Assembly (NCBI GenBank): GCA_049282265.1
Contig: JBAPTR010000004.1
Span: forward strand, 1-31,535
Direction: 5' to 3'
Source: CAYUCJ01 sp049282265
GTDB taxonomy: Bacteria > Desulfobacterota > DSM-4660 > Desulfatiglandales > Desulfatiglandaceae
Length of the DNA stretch: 31,535 nucleotides
Positions 7,730 through 16,444 of this stretch are shown here, piece after piece. Below the pieces are notes generated by a model. The model had not been told where the DNA came from, did no database searches, and was given only the letters and a program-made list of their open reading frames with translations. The position numbers and the translations under genes are program-made. Positions within the stretch are counted from its first letter, which is position 1; each line of letters opens with the position of its first letter.

Positions 7730-7904
7730 CCCGCATTTCTCACCAATAATCTGCTTTGACGGCGGATAGTCCCATGCCTACTGCGTTGCACTCGATAAAT
7801 GACCTCGGCGTACCTCAAGTACACCTGTGGCCATTTTTCTTCGCTCGCCTTGTATTCGCGGGACTCTCCACCGTCTCGCGACGAAGATCGGTGAGAAATG
7901 CGGG
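7730..7904. repeat. 175-bp palindromic (MITE-like) repeat element
   Basis: Bounded by perfect 15-bp inverted ends: CCCGCATTTCTCACC (7730-7744) and its complement (7890-7904). A second internal pair, GACGGCGGATAGTCCC (7758-7773) against GGGACTCTCCACCGTC on the right side, matches at 14 of 16 positions. The whole unit can thus fold as one long hairpin. It begins at the base after the pilC stop and ends inside the beginning of the sensor kinase frame. No ORF of its own. The look is that of a non-autonomous mobile or REP-type repeat; no second copy is in this window. Confidence 0.75.
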
Positions 7905-9631
7905 TTAGATCTCCCAATATGCCCGAATCTCCTCCAAACATCGTGAGGTCAGAGCTTTTCAAACGTATCCGGACCCTGATGTTTATGAGGATACTCTTTG
8001 TCTCCCTCCTCCTGGGGGCTTCCATAGTCATCCAGATCAAGGCAACGCGAATCTATTTCGGTTATATCCAGAATTTCCATTTCTTTCTCCTGGCCGCCGT
8101 CTTCCTGCTGACCTTCTTCTACATCGTCATCTTGAGGGTTTCCGAGCGGTTGTTATGGTTTGCCTACCTGCAGCTTCTCCTGGATACCCTTTTTATTACG
8201 GCCATTATCTATTCCACGGGTGGAATGGACAGCATCTTCTCATTCCTCTACATCCTGGCCATCATCAGTGCGAGTATCATCCTCTACAAAAGGGGTGCCA
8301 TTCTCATTGCTTCGGCCAGCAGCATCTTTTACGGATTGCTTCTCGATCTGCAATTCTATGGCTGGGTTCACCCCTTAGGCTCTTACAACACTATTGTTTC
8401 CGAGTACCAGCGCGTGCGGCCGCTCTATCTCATCATCGTCAACATGGCTGCTTTTTACCTGGTCGCCTTTCTCGGTTCCTATCTCTCCGAGCAAACCCGA
8501 AAGAGCCGTGCTGAACTGAAGGCCAAGCAGATCGACTTCGACCAGCTGGAAGTCCTCAAGGATGCCATTATCAACAGCATAGATTCAGGCCTGGTTGCCC
8601 TCGATGACCGGGACAGGGTCATTCTTTTCAACCCGGCGGCCGAGGCCCTCTTCGGCATAGAGCCTTCACATTCACTGGGAATGCCGATCGATCAAATCGT
8701 GCCTGTTATCAGCGCTTATCTGTACCGACAGGAGGCATCGCCTGAATTGATGCTCCAGGGGAAGGTACCCTTTGTCGACTTCCCATTTCAAAGCCCCGAT
8801 CAGACGCCCCGCCACCTCCGTCTCACCGTATCACCGCTGCGATCAGCTTCCAACCTGGAACAGGGCCACATCCTGATTTTTCAGGATATGACGACTACGA
8901 AAGAGATCGAACAGGAAATGAAGAAAGTGGAAGGCCTTGCATTGATCGGCGAACTGGCCGCGGGAATCGCCCACGAGATCAGAAATCCCATGGCATCCAT
9001 CAGCGGCTCCATTCAGTTGATCAGGGGCCGTCTGGAAGATGATGACATCAACAGCCGATTGATGGAAATCGTTCTCAGGGAGATCAAGAGGCTGAACAGG
9101 CTTGTGAATGATTTTCTCCTCTTTGCCAGGCCAAAAAAAATAAAGCTGAGAGCGTTTGATTTGGATGAACTTATCATGGAATCGCTTGTGCTTTTTCAAA
9201 ATAGCCAGCACTGGGATGAGAGAATCCAGGTGTCCACACAGATTTCCGATGGAATCATGCTTGTCTCCGACCCCGAACTTGTCAAGCAGGTGTTATGGAA
9301 CCTTTTTATCAATGCCTCTGAGGCGATGCCGGACGGGGGTTCGCTGCAAATCCTGGCCCGAAAGGAAAACGGCGGGGAGATCCTTCAGCAAATGTCCGTA
9401 AGAATCGAAGTCCGGGACACGGGAAAAGGTTTTGATGATTCGGTCATGCCCCACCTGTTTACGCCCTTCTGGACGACCAAGGAACAGGGTTCAGGGCTCG
9501 GTCTCGCCATTGTAAAACGTGTTGTGGACACGCTCCTTGGAAGGGTCTTTGGAGAAAACCTCCCGGAAGGTGGTGCCCAGGTGACCATCCTCCTGCCCTC
9601 CCTCTCCCCTGAAATGTCTCCGGCAGAATAA
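7898..9631 (+). CDS. PilS-like membrane sensor histidine kinase
   Basis: 577 aa. About six transmembrane helices (30-190), a coiled linker, a PAS domain (about 220-325), HisKA with His359 in AAGIAHEIRNPMASISGSIQ, and HATPase_c with N box (NLFINASEAMPDG), G1 (DTGKGF) and G2 (GSGLGLAIV). The AHEIRNPMASISGSIQ form of the H box is typical of PilS/NtrB-class kinases that control sigma54-dependent pilin genes through PilR. No PilR follows in the window. The start is uncertain: the ATG at 7898 lies inside the inverted end of the upstream repeat with a weak GGTGAG, and the ATG at 7919 lies outside it but has no ribosome site. Confidence 0.87.
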   Translation: MRVRSPNMPESPPNIVRSELFKRIRTLMFMRILFVSLLLGASIVIQIKATRIYFGYIQNFHFFLLAAVFLLTFFYIVILRVSERLLWFAYLQLLLDTLFITAIIYSTGGMDSIFSFLYILAIISASIILYKRGAILIASASSIFYGLLLDLQFYGWVHPLGSYNTIVSEYQRVRPLYLIIVNMAAFYLVAFLGSYLSEQTRKSRAELKAKQIDFDQLEVLKDAIINSIDSGLVALDDRDRVILFNPAAEALFGIEPSHSLGMPIDQIVPVISAYLYRQEASPELMLQGKVPFVDFPFQSPDQTPRHLRLTVSPLRSASNLEQGHILIFQDMTTTKEIEQEMKKVEGLALIGELAAGIAHEIRNPMASISGSIQLIRGRLEDDDINSRLMEIVLREIKRLNRLVNDFLLFARPKKIKLRAFDLDELIMESLVLFQNSQHWDERIQVSTQISDGIMLVSDPELVKQVLWNLFINASEAMPDGGSLQILARKENGGEILQQMSVRIEVRDTGKGFDDSVMPHLFTPFWTTKEQGSGLGLAIVKRVVDTLLGRVFGENLPEGGAQVTILLPSLSPEMSPAE

Positions 9632-9692
9632 ATTCCAGGGTCGGGGGTTGGCAATTCCCGAAGAATCTGCCAATATAAGAGAACAGGAAGCG

Positions 9693-12200
9693 ATGACAAG
9701 ACTCATTGATCAGAAATGGTTTTCGGACATCAAAAGACCCAGCCGCTACCTGGGGCATGAAATCAATGCCGTCAGGAAAGACCCTGCAATAACGGATGTC
9801 ACCATTGCCCTCTGTTTTCCGGATGTCTATGACATTGGGATGTCTCACCTGGGGCTGAAAATACTCTACCATATCCTGAACGGCCCACGTTGGCTCGCCG
9901 CCGAACGGGTTTTCACCCCATGGGTGGACCTTGAGAAGGCCATGAAGGCATCGGGGTTTCCCCTGACTTCCCTGGAATCTGAGAGGCCCCTGTCCCATTT
10001 TGATGTAGTGGGTTTCAGTCTCCAACACGAACTCTGTTATACCAACGTCCTTACCATGCTTAATCTGGCCGGGATTCCCTTCCTGTCCCGAAATAGGAAT
10101 TCCCGTCATCCACTGATCATCGCCGGCGGCCCGGCCTGCTTCAACCCGGAACCCGTTGCCGAGATATTTGATGCCATAGTCGTTGGAGATGGCGAGGAAG
10201 CCACGCTTTCCATTTGCCGCGCTGTACGGGAGTCCAAGAAATCCGATGGGACGAACAGGGAAAACCGCCTCGCCGATCTGAGGCATATCCCCGGCGTCTA
10301 CATACCCTCCCTGTTCCGGGTGCACTACAAGGACGGCGGGCCCGTGGAGTCAATAGAGCCTCTGGCCCCGGACTACCGGGTGGTCAAAAAGGCCATTGTT
10401 CCCGATATAGAGCGCTTTCCCCAGCCCGATTCCCCTGTTATGCCCTTTACCGGAGTGGTCCATGACAGGTTGTCTTTAGAGATTTCAAGAGGCTGTACCC
10501 GCGGATGTAGATTCTGCCAGGCCGGGATGATCTATCGTCCGGTAAGGGAACGCCATCCTGAATCTCTGCTCCGCCACGCTGAGAAGGCCCTCAAGAATAC
10601 CGGTTATGAGGACCTTTCCCTCCTTTCATTGAGTTGCGGAGATTACCGCTGCCTCCAACCGCTGCTCAGGGCGCTCATGGACAAATTCGAGGAGGACCGC
10701 GTTGCAGTGAGTCTCCCCTCTCTCAGAATAGACAGCCTGGATCCGGCCTGGATGGAACAAATCAAGCGCGTCAGAAAGACAGGATTCACCCTGGCACCGG
10801 AGGCAGGGAATGACCGTTTGAGACGAATCATCAATAAGGGCCTCACCCATGAGGAGATTCTTCGAACAGCCGAACTTGTTTTTGGTGCGGGCTGGAACCT
10901 GATCAAACTCTACTTCATGGTCGGTCTTCCGGGGGAGAGAGAAACGGATCTCAAGGATATGGTCTCGCTCGTGAAAGAAGTGGCCCTGATGGGAGGCAAA
11001 AGGGGCAGGAGGGCCAAGGTGAATGCCAGTGTGGCCACCTTTGTCCCTAAATCCCACACACCCTTCATGTGGGCCGCCCAGATTTCCGAGAAGGAGGCCT
11101 GGGAAAAAATTGAGTTTCTCAGAGGGGCCTTTAGGGGCAATAGTGTCCGCCTGAAGTGGAACAGTCCGGCGTTGAGCTGGCTGGAAGGTGTTTTTTCCAG
11201 GGGAGACAGGCGGCTGACATCAGCGCTTATCGAGGCCTGGAGAATGGGGGCGCGGTTCGATGCCTGGGAGGAGCATTTCCAAACAGACCTATGGACGAAG
11301 GCCTTTTCCCGGAACGGCATCGACCCCGTATTTTATCTGCACAGGGAGAGGCCTTTGAACGAGGTTTTCCCTTGGGACCCTATTCAATCCGGCGTCACAA
11401 AGGCATACTTCAAGAAGGAGTGGAAAAAGGCACAGCGTGAGGCCCCAACCCCGGATTGCAGGGAAGGCTGTCTGGAATGTGGCGTATGCGATCACGAAAA
11501 GATAGACCCTGCCCTTGTGACCTCATGGCCTCACGATGCCCCTTTGAAGAAACATTTTCCACAGTCGACTGAAAAGCACAAATATCGTCTGACCTTCAGC
11601 AAACCGGGTGAGGCACGCTTCCTGGGCCACCTCGAACTGGTTCGTGTCTTTATCAGGGCCTTCAAGAGGGCGGGGATAAGGCTTGCCTATTCTCAGGGCT
11701 TTCATCCCATGCCGAAAATATCCTTTCTGACGGCATTATCCGTCGGAATGGAAAGCCTGGTCGAGACCATGGACATTGAGACCTTGGGAAAAACAGAACC
11801 TGACCGCTTCATACCGGCGGTCAACGGACAACTGCCTCTGGGAATTGAAGTGACCGCCGTCGCACCGGTGCTGGAAAAGAAGAAAAAGAACCGTATCAAG
11901 GAAAGCCGCTTTCGTGTTACTTTTAAAGGTTTCGCTCCACCAAGGGAGGCCCTGGAGAGTTTTCTGAACGCCGAGAGCTTCCCCGTTATCAAGAAGAGTC
12001 CGAAGGGGGAAAAAAAAGTCGACGCGAGGCCGTTGGTACAGTCCATGAAATTGTGTTCCTCCGATACCCTGGCCATGAGTATTTCCCACGGTCCGGGGCC
12101 TGAGCTGCGTGCAGGGGAAATTGTAGCCGCCGTTTTTTCACTAAACAAATCACAAATGGCCGGTGTGAGGATTATCAAGACCGGACAGATACTGGAGTGA
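9693..12200 (+). CDS. B12-binding-type radical SAM protein fused to a DUF2344 domain
   Basis: Large cytoplasmic fusion (835 aa from the ATG at 9693, which has AGGAAG upstream; a TTG at 9648 is the alternative). Order: an N-terminal B12-binding-like region (GFSLQHELCYTNVLTMLNLAG, GGPACFNPEPVAEIFDA), a radical SAM core with Cys268-x3-Cys272-x2-Cys275 (SRGCTRGCRFCQAG), a small Cys cluster CREGCLECGVCD at about 590, and a C-terminal DUF2344 domain (TFSKPGEARFLGHLELVRVF...YSQGFHPMPKISF). This matches families TIGR03960 and TIGR03936, encoded separately in many bacteria. They often neighbour RNase G and ribosomal protein genes, as with RNase G here. The substrate is not known; a role in RNA or ribosome modification is guessed from context. 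Confidence 0.9.
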   Translation: MTRLIDQKWFSDIKRPSRYLGHEINAVRKDPAITDVTIALCFPDVYDIGMSHLGLKILYHILNGPRWLAAERVFTPWVDLEKAMKASGFPLTSLESERPLSHFDVVGFSLQHELCYTNVLTMLNLAGIPFLSRNRNSRHPLIIAGGPACFNPEPVAEIFDAIVVGDGEEATLSICRAVRESKKSDGTNRENRLADLRHIPGVYIPSLFRVHYKDGGPVESIEPLAPDYRVVKKAIVPDIERFPQPDSPVMPFTGVVHDRLSLEISRGCTRGCRFCQAGMIYRPVRERHPESLLRHAEKALKNTGYEDLSLLSLSCGDYRCLQPLLRALMDKFEEDRVAVSLPSLRIDSLDPAWMEQIKRVRKTGFTLAPEAGNDRLRRIINKGLTHEEILRTAELVFGAGWNLIKLYFMVGLPGERETDLKDMVSLVKEVALMGGKRGRRAKVNASVATFVPKSHTPFMWAAQISEKEAWEKIEFLRGAFRGNSVRLKWNSPALSWLEGVFSRGDRRLTSALIEAWRMGARFDAWEEHFQTDLWTKAFSRNGIDPVFYLHRERPLNEVFPWDPIQSGVTKAYFKKEWKKAQREAPTPDCREGCLECGVCDHEKIDPALVTSWPHDAPLKKHFPQSTEKHKYRLTFSKPGEARFLGHLELVRVFIRAFKRAGIRLAYSQGFHPMPKISFLTALSVGMESLVETMDIETLGKTEPDRFIPAVNGQLPLGIEVTAVAPVLEKKKKNRIKESRFRVTFKGFAPPREALESFLNAESFPVIKKSPKGEKKVDARPLVQSMKLCSSDTLAMSISHGPGPELRAGEIVAAVFSLNKSQMAGVRIIKTGQILE

Positions 12201-12235
12201 TCTTTTTTTCTGAATTTCAGAGAAAGGATAGGCCC

Positions 12236-13762
12236 ATGTCCAACGACCTTATTATCAATACAAGACCCCATGAGACCCGGGTTGCCCTCGTTGAAAACGG
12301 TTCAGTGGTGGAACTTCATATCGAGCGGAAAACAGGCCAGGAACTCATGGGCAACATCTACCGGGGAAGGGTTGCCAGGGTCCTTCCCGGTATGCAGGCC
12401 GCTTTTGTGGATATAGAGCTTGACAGGACGGCATTCCTTTATGTTGATGATGTGCACAAAGACATCCTGGGCCTTGAACAGATGATGCTGGAAAGAGGGG
12501 ATGAAGGGAATGAATCGGAAGACTATGAAGGGGGGGACTCCTCTTCACTGGACAAGATCACCTTTCAAATAGAGGAATTGCTTCACGAAGGCCAGGATAT
12601 TATGGTTCAGGTCGCCAAAGAGCCCTTGGGAACCAAGGGGGCAAGGGTAACCTCCCACATATCCCTGCCCGGAAGGCATCTGGTATTGATGCCCACCGTC
12701 AACCACATCGGCATCTCGCGCAGGATAGAGGACCGGGAGGAAAGAGAAAGGCTGAGAAAAATCATTGAAGAGATAAGGCCCAACAGCTTCGGATTCATTG
12801 CCAGGACCGTGAGTGAGGGCGATTCAAGAGAACAACTCAAATCCGAGATGAATTTTCTCCTGAAACTCTGGGACAACATCAGAGAAAAAATGGACAAATC
12901 TTCCACCCGCGGCATTCTCCACAAAGACTTGAATATCTCCCTCAGGGCCGTACGGGACCTTTTCACGAGAGAAGTGGACCGACTGATTGTGGATTCCCGC
13001 GAAGAATATAATAATATCCTTTCCTTTATCGAAACTTTTGCTTCCGGTCTGAAGTATTCGGTGGATCTCTATGAGGGATCCGATCCCATTTTTGACGCCT
13101 ATGGCATAGAAATGGAAATCTCGAGGGCCTTGGAAAAAAAGATCTGGTTGAAGTCGGGAGGGTCCATCGTCATAGAAATGACGGAAGCCCTCACCGCCAT
13201 CGACGTGAATACGGGAAGTTATGTGGGAAAGAGAAACCTGGAAGAAACCATCTTGAAAACCAACCTGGAGGCCCTGAAAGAGATTGCCTATCAGTTGCGC
13301 TTCCGCAATATTGGAGGACTGATCGTTATTGACTTCATCGACATGGAAAAAAAATCCAATCGGGAACGCGTGTTCAATGCCTTGAAAGAGGCCATGGGTA
13401 GGGACCGCGCCAAGACCAACATACTTCCCATGTCCGACCTTGGCCTCATCGAGATGACCCGGAAAAGGACCAGAGAAAACCTGAACAGGATGTTAAGTGA
13501 GCCCTGTTTCTATTGTGAAGGCCGGGGCACACTCAAATCAAACAGGACCACCTGTTATGAAATTTTCAGGGATCTCGAAAGGGAATATGCCGATCTTCCT
13601 GACGATGGCCCTGTCTATGTTCTGGTCCACCCGGAGATTGAAAACTGCATGCGAGAGGAGGAGCGGGATTCCGTCATGGATCTCGAAAGGCGCACAAAAA
13701 AACGTATCATTGTCATTGCCAAGGAACAATTTCATGTGGAGCAATATGAAATCAGCCTTTGA
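12236..13762 (+). CDS. rng: Ribonuclease G (RNase E/G family)
   Basis: 508 aa endoribonuclease of rRNA and mRNA processing. An S1-like RNA-binding region occupies about 30-140 (GNIYRGRVARVLPGMQAAFVDI), followed by the 5'-sensor/RNase H-like region and the DNase I-like catalytic core. The Mg-binding aspartates Asp323 (AIDVNTGSYVG) and Asp366 (IVIDFIDM) are 43 residues apart, as in E. coli RNase E and G. The zinc-link pair is Cys424 and Cys427 (CFYCEGRG). It ends soon after the core without the RNase E scaffold, so it is RNase G-like. The ATG at 12236 has AAAGGA upstream. It follows the radical SAM gene by 35 bases, probably in one transcript ended by the terminator at 13768. Confidence 0.94.
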   Translation: MSNDLIINTRPHETRVALVENGSVVELHIERKTGQELMGNIYRGRVARVLPGMQAAFVDIELDRTAFLYVDDVHKDILGLEQMMLERGDEGNESEDYEGGDSSSLDKITFQIEELLHEGQDIMVQVAKEPLGTKGARVTSHISLPGRHLVLMPTVNHIGISRRIEDREERERLRKIIEEIRPNSFGFIARTVSEGDSREQLKSEMNFLLKLWDNIREKMDKSSTRGILHKDLNISLRAVRDLFTREVDRLIVDSREEYNNILSFIETFASGLKYSVDLYEGSDPIFDAYGIEMEISRALEKKIWLKSGGSIVIEMTEALTAIDVNTGSYVGKRNLEETILKTNLEALKEIAYQLRFRNIGGLIVIDFIDMEKKSNRERVFNALKEAMGRDRAKTNILPMSDLGLIEMTRKRTRENLNRMLSEPCFYCEGRGTLKSNRTTCYEIFRDLEREYADLPDDGPVYVLVHPEIENCMREEERDSVMDLERRTKKRIIVIAKEQFHVEQYEISL

Positions 13763-13767
13763 AACTT

Positions 13768-13795
13768 GATGACTTCCTGCGAGGTCATCATTTTT
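13768..13795 (+). terminator. Rho-independent terminator after RNase G
   Basis: GATGACTTC, loop CTGC, then GAGGTCATC: a 9-bp stem with one G-U pair, followed by ATTTTT. It starts five bases after the RNase G stop. Confidence 0.8.
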
Positions 13796-13797
13796 CT

Positions 13798-13825
13798 TTG
13801 ACATGAATTTTTTCTTTGATATATA
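13798..13825 (+). promoter_or_regulatory. Strong candidate promoter for the kinase/phosphatase/FHA operon
   Basis: TTGACA (13798-13803), 16-base AT-rich spacer, TATATA (13820-13825), directly after the RNase G terminator. Transcription from near 13832 would exclude start codons upstream of that point for the kinase. Confidence 0.65.
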
Positions 13826-13884
13826 GAGGTTGCATATTCTTGACACTACTACTTCGGCACAATGAGGGCAGCGTCACAAATTCC

Positions 13885-15519
13885 ATGACTCGAAAAACGA
13901 CCATACATCAGATCATACTTGCTCTTGTTGTAACAACCCTCTTTGGGACCCTTTTTTTCGCGGACCTGGGAGTGTTCAAGCGATTCGATCAGGCCTTTTT
14001 TGAATGGAATACATCGGTTGTAGGACCGCACACGCCTGTCCCTTCGAAAACTGTTGCGATTCAGCCGGGGCCAAGGGATGGTTCTCGTCCGGGGTCTGAG
14101 TATCTGGGGCTGGCCCTTCTGGTTCTCCTGGGGGGGGGGATCATGTCCTTCTTCTCTCCGAGACTCAATGAATCCAGGAGGGTCTACCTTCTCCTAGGCC
14201 TCCTCGTGATTTCCATCGGGACGGCATCCTTTTCCGGGCTCCTCTTCAGCGCGCCTTTCCCATTGGCCCTCCTGCTCGCGTCCCTAGCCTCCATCTATCT
14301 CGCCCTCACCTTTTACAGGGCCTACACCCTTGGAACGGTCTCCCGGGAATATTTCGATGCGAACAGGGCTCTGGGATTGAACCTTCAGAGGCAGGGGCAC
14401 CTTGATCAGGCGCTGGAAAGGTTCAAGACCTGCCCCCTCGATAGGGATACCCGGGGACTCCTTTATCAACTGGGACTGGATTTCGAAGAAAGAGGCATGC
14501 CGGGGAAGGCCCTTATGGCTTACGAACATATCCGAAACAGTCAATTCAAGGATATCCAAAATCGTATCCGGCAATTAAAATCCAAAAAGTTTCCCGAACT
14601 TATTCCGGGAGGCATCCCCTTCAGGCAGGGGGGCCTTTCAGAGTCCCTTATCCAGGCCCGAAAGCAAATTGGACGGTATCAGGTCATGGAGAAATTGGGC
14701 AAGGGGACCATGGGCTTGGTCTACAAAGGGCTTGATCCCAAGCTAAACCGGCTTGTCGCCCTCAAGATCATCCGTTTTTCCGATGATTTTGATGAAGAAA
14801 TGATACAGGAAATTAAAGAGCGCTTCCTGAGGGAAGCGGAAATTGCCGGCAGGCTGTCTCATCCGGGTATCGTGACCATTTATGATGTGGGAGAAGACAG
14901 AGATCTGACCTATATGGCCATGGAATGCCTCGAGGGGAACAATCTGACAAAACATTGTTCAAGAGAGAGCAGGCTCCCGTTGACCGCCATCCTGGACGCT
15001 ATTGCAAAGGTCGCTGATGCCCTTCATTACGCACATCATCAGGGTGTCATCCACAGGGATATCAAACCCGCCAACATCATGCTCCTGAAAGATGGCGGCG
15101 TGAAAGTGACGGATTTCGGGATTGCAAAGGCCATCTCCTCATCCAGAACAAAGACCGGTGTCATCCTCGGAACGCCCAATTATATGTCCCCTGAGCAGAT
15201 CATGGGCCACAGGATCGACGCGCGCACGGACATATTCTCGCTGGGGGTCCTCTTTTTTCAGCTGCTCACCGGTCGGTTGCCATTCCACGGGGATAACTTA
15301 AGCGGGTTGCTTTTCCAGATCACACAGGGGAGCCACCAATCCGTCAGGCAAATGGATTCGCGTATCCCCAAGGCCTGCGAGCAGATTATCGACAAGGCCC
15401 TTTCCAAGAACCCCGCCGACAGATTCAAGAGTGCCGGGCAGATGGCGAGGTATCTTTCCATGCTGCTTTCAAAAATATTTGAGCTGTCCAAAATCGGCCA
15501 TGATTCCACCGGCCAATGA
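13885..15519 (+). CDS. Membrane Ser/Thr protein kinase with reduced sensor region (CHASE2-kinase relative)
   Basis: Hanks-type kinase, 544 aa from the ATG at 13885. TM1 is at about 9-28, then about 45 extracytoplasmic residues, TM2 at 73-90, and TM3/TM4 at 100-144. A TPR-like helical linker occupies about 150-235. The kinase domain begins at about 264 and has the G-loop GKGTMG, Lys294 (VALKII), catalytic Asp392 (HRDIKPANIM), Asp410 (DFG) and TPNYMSPEQ, so it should be active. One TM, an extracellular part, then three TMs is the topology of CHASE2-domain kinases, but the CHASE2 domain itself is absent. It is followed by a PP2C phosphatase and an FHA protein. Start is uncertain: no strong ribosome site; an 8-codon ORF (13862) ends overlapping the ATG. 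Confidence 0.88.
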   Translation: MTRKTTIHQIILALVVTTLFGTLFFADLGVFKRFDQAFFEWNTSVVGPHTPVPSKTVAIQPGPRDGSRPGSEYLGLALLVLLGGGIMSFFSPRLNESRRVYLLLGLLVISIGTASFSGLLFSAPFPLALLLASLASIYLALTFYRAYTLGTVSREYFDANRALGLNLQRQGHLDQALERFKTCPLDRDTRGLLYQLGLDFEERGMPGKALMAYEHIRNSQFKDIQNRIRQLKSKKFPELIPGGIPFRQGGLSESLIQARKQIGRYQVMEKLGKGTMGLVYKGLDPKLNRLVALKIIRFSDDFDEEMIQEIKERFLREAEIAGRLSHPGIVTIYDVGEDRDLTYMAMECLEGNNLTKHCSRESRLPLTAILDAIAKVADALHYAHHQGVIHRDIKPANIMLLKDGGVKVTDFGIAKAISSSRTKTGVILGTPNYMSPEQIMGHRIDARTDIFSLGVLFFQLLTGRLPFHGDNLSGLLFQITQGSHQSVRQMDSRIPKACEQIIDKALSKNPADRFKSAGQMARYLSMLLSKIFELSKIGHDSTGQ

Positions 15520-15538
15520 TTGAACGGAGGCAAATAAC

Positions 15539-16402
15539 GTGTTGATCAGAGCGTCCGGTATTACCGATGTGGGTCTCAAACGGGAAGCGAATGAGGATTG
15601 CTTCACCACGGATGATACACTGGGTCTTTATGTGGTGGCAGACGGCATGGGAGGCCACTTGGCCGGAGAAGTTGCCAGCAGTGTGGCTGTGGAACTGATC
15701 AAAAAGAGCTTCGCTAAGTGGACGGAATCGGATGCTTCGGAAGAGGCCGTTTTCGGTTTACCGGATCAGGCCCTTTCGAGAAGAGGAAATTATGTACTTG
15801 GCAGCATTCGTCTGGCCAACAGGGTCATCCATGAAATGGCCCTCCACTATGATAAATATCATGGTATGGGCACGACCGTGGCCATACTGGCTGTCTTTCA
15901 GGGACTCGTCATTTCGGCCAATGTGGGTGACAGCCGTATTTACATGCTCAGGAACGGGCATCTCGAAAGGTTGTCCAAGGATCACACAATCGTCGCCGAA
16001 CAGGTGGAAATGGGCATTATGGACCCGAAAGATGCTGAAACATCACCTCTAAAACATGTTTTGACCAAGAACCTGGGCTCTTCTGAAACCGTAAATGCTG
16101 AGATATTTGAATTCGAACCGGCCAGCGGGGACCGATTTCTCCTCTGTTCGGACGGCCTGACCGATCTCATGGCTGATGAAGAAATCCTGCAAATGATACA
16201 GGAAGAAGACAGCCCGGATATTCTCTGCCGAAATTTCGTGGACGAAGCGCTGAAACGGGGAGGACACGACAATACCACCGTGATTTCGATTTTATTATCC
16301 GGAATTGAGGCCTCCTCTTATGGCCCTTTGAAAAGATTAGGCATCTTTCTTGCAGATTCCCTAACCGGTGTGCACAAAATATCCAGGAAATTGAAGCCAT
16401 GA
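15539..16402 (+). CDS. PP2C-family Ser/Thr protein phosphatase
   Basis: 287 aa, metal-dependent PP2C/PrpC-like phosphatase with all key motifs: GLKREANEDCF (first metal-site Asp), VADGMGGHLAGE, GMGTTVAIL, NVGDSRIYMLRNG, LSKDHT, LLCSDGLTDLM and GGHDNTTVI. A basic C-terminal tail follows the catalytic fold. The start is GTG at 15539 with GGAGG eight bases upstream. It begins 19 bases after the kinase, so the pair most likely forms a phosphorylation/dephosphorylation switch on common substrates, with the next gene's FHA domain as phosphothreonine reader. Confidence 0.94.
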   Translation: MLIRASGITDVGLKREANEDCFTTDDTLGLYVVADGMGGHLAGEVASSVAVELIKKSFAKWTESDASEEAVFGLPDQALSRRGNYVLGSIRLANRVIHEMALHYDKYHGMGTTVAILAVFQGLVISANVGDSRIYMLRNGHLERLSKDHTIVAEQVEMGIMDPKDAETSPLKHVLTKNLGSSETVNAEIFEFEPASGDRFLLCSDGLTDLMADEEILQMIQEEDSPDILCRNFVDEALKRGGHDNTTVISILLSGIEASSYGPLKRLGIFLADSLTGVHKISRKLKP

Positions 16403-16444
16403 GACCCTATCGTGATTCAAAGGATTCTTGAGGAAGATTGAAAT

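Noticed and set aside
9459..10325. 288-codon minus-strand frame
   Set aside because: Antisense to the radical SAM gene, with no recognisable domain.
13816..13884. N-terminal extension of the Ser/Thr kinase from a TTG at 13816
   Set aside because: It overlaps the -10 box of a strong candidate promoter, so it would not be in the transcript.
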